Translations under genes and position numbers: made by a program | The notes under the pieces: model-generated | The model's database searches: none | The model's input: only the letters and a program-made list of their open reading frames with translations | Told to the model about the DNA's origin: nothing | Assembly (NCBI GenBank): GCA_964506905.1 | Contig: CAZDNW010000067.1 | Span: 1 to 34,350, forward strand | Source: JALWZX01 sp964506905 | GTDB taxonomy: Bacteria > Patescibacteriota > WWE3 > 2-01-FULL-39-13 | DNA length: 34,350 nt | Direction of reading: 5' to 3' | In this document: in pieces, positions 32,740-34,350 of the stretch | How the letters are laid out: each line of letters begins with the position of its first letter | How positions within the stretch are numbered: the first letter of the stretch is position 1

Positions 32740-33321
32740 GTGGCAGATAATACAGACAAAAACCCAACAACAGAAGAAAAAAAGATAGAACCTGACACAC
32801 AAAATAATGGTGTAAAAGATTCCCAAGAGAAGGTTAATAAAGCTGTTGAAGAGAAACCAGAAGACACAAATGAAAATGCAGAGAATACTGATTCAAATGA
32901 GACAAAGAAAGAGGATACTGATAATACTAAAAATGATAAAGATGCCTCAAATAATGCAGAAGATACAGTAGAAAAAGATGGTGGTAATGATTTAGAAAAT
33001 AAATTACCAGATTTTAATGTAGGAGATAAAATTGTTGTTAATTACAGAATAACTGAAGGCAAGAAAACAAGAATTCAGCCTTTTGAGGGTCTTGTAATTG
33101 CAAGAAAAGGTAGTGGAGTATCTAAAACTTTTACTGTTAGAAGAATCGGAGCAGCAAATATAGGTGTAGAAAGAATATTCCCATTATATTCACCAAATAT
33201 TGATTCTATTGTTATAAAATCTAGAGGAAAAGTTAGAAGAGCAAAATTATATTACTTAAGAGATAGAGTAGGTAAAGCAGCACTTAAAGTTAAAGAAAAA
33301 AAGGTTATTAAAAAAGCGTAA
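32740..33321 (+). CDS. rplS: 50S ribosomal protein L19 with long acidic N-terminal extension
   Basis: 193 residues from a GTG start. The L19 core spans about 91-185: FNVGDKIVVNYRITEGKKTRIQPFEGLVIARKGSG, TFTVRRIGAANIGVERIFPLYSPNIDSIVIKSRGKVRRAKLYYLRDRVGKAALKVKE. The first 88 residues are a low-complexity, acidic stretch of Asp, Glu, Asn, Thr and Lys with no hydrophobic core, absent from usual L19 (about 115 residues). The promoter 7 nt upstream of the GTG supports this early start over an internal one. L19 sits at the 30S-50S interface, so an 88-residue disordered acidic arm could reach other partners. Confidence 0.95.
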   Translation: MADNTDKNPTTEEKKIEPDTQNNGVKDSQEKVNKAVEEKPEDTNENAENTDSNETKKEDTDNTKNDKDASNNAEDTVEKDGGNDLENKLPDFNVGDKIVVNYRITEGKKTRIQPFEGLVIARKGSGVSKTFTVRRIGAANIGVERIFPLYSPNIDSIVIKSRGKVRRAKLYYLRDRVGKAALKVKEKKVIKKA

Positions 33322-33323
33322 GA

Positions 33324-34040
33324 CTAAATTCCCTTAGCTAAATCAAATAAAAAACCCCATCCGAATTCTTGATATATTTTTGATGCTTTTTCATATTCGC
33401 TTGTATTAAATTTTGATTTAATTCTTTTATTTAAGAAATAACTTTTGTCGGAGTTTGATAACTTATCCCAGTACTTTGCACCATATTTAATTAGTTTTAT
33501 GCTTTCTTCTGTAGGTTTCCAATTAAATTTATAGATTCTTCTACAACCTTCTATGCATACGTACACAATCGAACTGTCAGTATAATCATAACCATTTGTT
33601 AAATAGTTATTCATTCTTAATATTCTATTTATAGAATCATTAAACCCATATCCTGTTGGATCAATTAAATGCCCGCGTGAATTTAGATATACTGTATCTA
33701 TACTATTCACAAAAAGTGCTAGATACATGTCTTCTACGGAATTATATAGTTGATTCATTTGTTTTACATTATATATAGTAAAATCCCAATCTAAATTAGT
33801 TAAGTTATGATTTTTGATAATCTTTGTAAAGATTTCTCTAGCTTTTTTGTAATCTACGTCACTATAGTATGCGATATCTATGTCGGATTGTGGCGTTTTA
33901 GCTAAAAAACTTCTTGTAAAACCAGAAGCCACACAGGCTTGTGAAATGCCATTATTTTCTAACTCTTTTAATACAAATGCTACCTTTTTAATTATTTCAA
34001 GCTGTTCAATTTTTTGTATATATTTAGGTTTTGGATTCAT
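33324..34040 (-). CDS. Nucleotidyltransferase-fold protein, function unknown
   Basis: 238 residues. VASGFTRSFLAKTPQSDIDIAYYSD (about 37-61) resembles the GGxxRDxLLGxxxxDxDxxx head of polymerase-beta-type nucleotidyltransferases: Asp53 and Asp55 form the DxD pair and DWDFTIY (84-90) offers the third Asp. After about residue 100 there is a helical part (LRMNNYLTNGYDYTDSSIVYVCIEGCRRI) with no recognised domain. It could be a small nucleotidyltransferase of the CCA-enzyme type or a related protein without activity, since the leading Gly-Gly is only Ser-Gly. It converges with rplS, with 2 bp between the stop codons and no terminator. Confidence 0.6.
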   Translation of the reverse strand: MNPKPKYIQKIEQLEIIKKVAFVLKELENNGISQACVASGFTRSFLAKTPQSDIDIAYYSDVDYKKAREIFTKIIKNHNLTNLDWDFTIYNVKQMNQLYNSVEDMYLALFVNSIDTVYLNSRGHLIDPTGYGFNDSINRILRMNNYLTNGYDYTDSSIVYVCIEGCRRIYKFNWKPTEESIKLIKYGAKYWDKLSNSDKSYFLNKRIKSKFNTSEYEKASKIYQEFGWGFLFDLAKGI

Positions 34041-34130
34041 TTACTTTACATAATTGCATATATATCTATGAAATTAAACTGTTAGATTTTATTGTGTTTT
34101 TATTAACTTTTGCTGTGTAAAAATTAATTT

Positions 34131-34350
34131 GTGAATAAAAAGAAACTTGGTAATTTAGGTGAATTATTTGCCAAACATTATTTAATATTGAAAGGGTATA
34201 AAATTATAGAAACAAACTATTTAATAAATAGATATGGGGAAATCGATATTATAGCTACTAAAAATAAAGCTATCTATTTTGTTGAAGTTAAAACCAGAAC
34301 AAAATATAAAAATAAATCCTATGGAACAGCTGTTGATGCTGTTGATTATA
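34131..34350 (+). CDS. yraN: YraN family (UPF0102) endonuclease-like protein, N-terminal part
   Basis: Seventy-three codons from GTG at 34131 to the window edge. The family pattern is clear: GNLGELFAKHYLILKGYKIIETNYLINRYGEIDIIATKNKAIYFVEVKTRT. The Glu, the Asp of GEIDIIA and the EVK triplet form a PD-(D/E)xK nuclease-type site. Its function is not established; in many genomes it lies near rplS and rnhB, as it does near rplS here. The gene continues past the window. Confidence 0.93.
   Translation, partial: MNKKKLGNLGELFAKHYLILKGYKIIETNYLINRYGEIDIIATKNKAIYFVEVKTRTKYKNKSYGTAVDAVDY

Noticed and set aside
1..34350. CRISPR arrays, insertion sequences, prophage or attachment sites
   Set aside because: No regularly spaced repeats, transposase or integrase motifs, or terminal inverted repeats were found; tRNA 3' ends show no duplicated segments in the window.

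Overview
The window is AT-rich bacterial DNA with tightly packed genes, short intergenic gaps and genetic code 11 (UGA ends several genes, for example those stopping at 9169 and 14471, so this is not a code-25 lineage). The gene content suggests a Candidate Phyla Radiation (Patescibacteria) bacterium. It has a type IV pilus operon with no outer-membrane secretin in view, many short single-pass envelope proteins, an Elp3 homologue, an archaeal-type thymidylate synthase fusion, a full gatCAB operon, and divergent forms of common housekeeping enzymes. The phylum is an inference; no rRNA gene is present to settle it.

Layout. 1-174: tail of a polysaccharide flippase. 216-1078: Ig-like membrane protein and tRNA-Thr(CGU), both minus. 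1124-2339: histidine kinase and single-domain response regulator. 2405-10641: type IV pilus locus, with a major prepilin closed by a strong terminator, then pilB, pilC, four minor or pseudopilin genes (one carrying about 440 extra residues with propeller-like repeats) and a PilM-like/LytR_C fusion. 10689-11067: cupin gene broken by one extra base in an A7 run. 11119-12183: tRNA-Gly(CCC) and a LysM membrane protein, both minus. 12454-16596: nucleotide-metabolism block with a HIT protein, an MtrA-like/thymidylate synthase/DUF4346 fusion, tRNA-Asp(GUC) on minus, a tandem cytidylyltransferase and a dCMP deaminase. 16664-19264: divergent elp3 and TRM9-like methyltransferase genes whose start codons are 3 bp apart. 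19350-21750: second kinase/response-regulator pair followed by lemA. 21867-24919: gatC-gatA-gatB. 24971-26725: divergent CTP synthase. 26826-30407: dnaE. 30498-32612: ClpE/ClpC-like unfoldase behind a CIRCE-like operator. 32740-33321: rplS with a long acidic N-terminal extension. 33324-34040: nucleotidyltransferase-fold protein on minus. 34131-34350: start of yraN.

How the genes fit together. The pilus genes form a near-complete Gram-positive-like assembly module (ATPase, platform protein, pilins, PilM-like partner); prepilin peptidase and PilT are not in the window. The deaminase and the TS fusion together give a dCMP to dUMP to dTMP route. Elp3 with a TRM9-like partner suggests a cm5U to mcm5U wobble-uridine pathway of the eukaryotic kind. 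The strongest regulatory signal is positional: most recognisable -10 boxes lie 5-12 nt before a start codon that has no Shine-Dalgarno, which implies many leaderless mRNAs. Only the major prepilin and lemA carry a strong GGGGGTGAAA ribosome-binding site. No gene-free stretch exceeds 300 bases; the longest (12184-12453) holds two divergent promoters and a weak hairpin.
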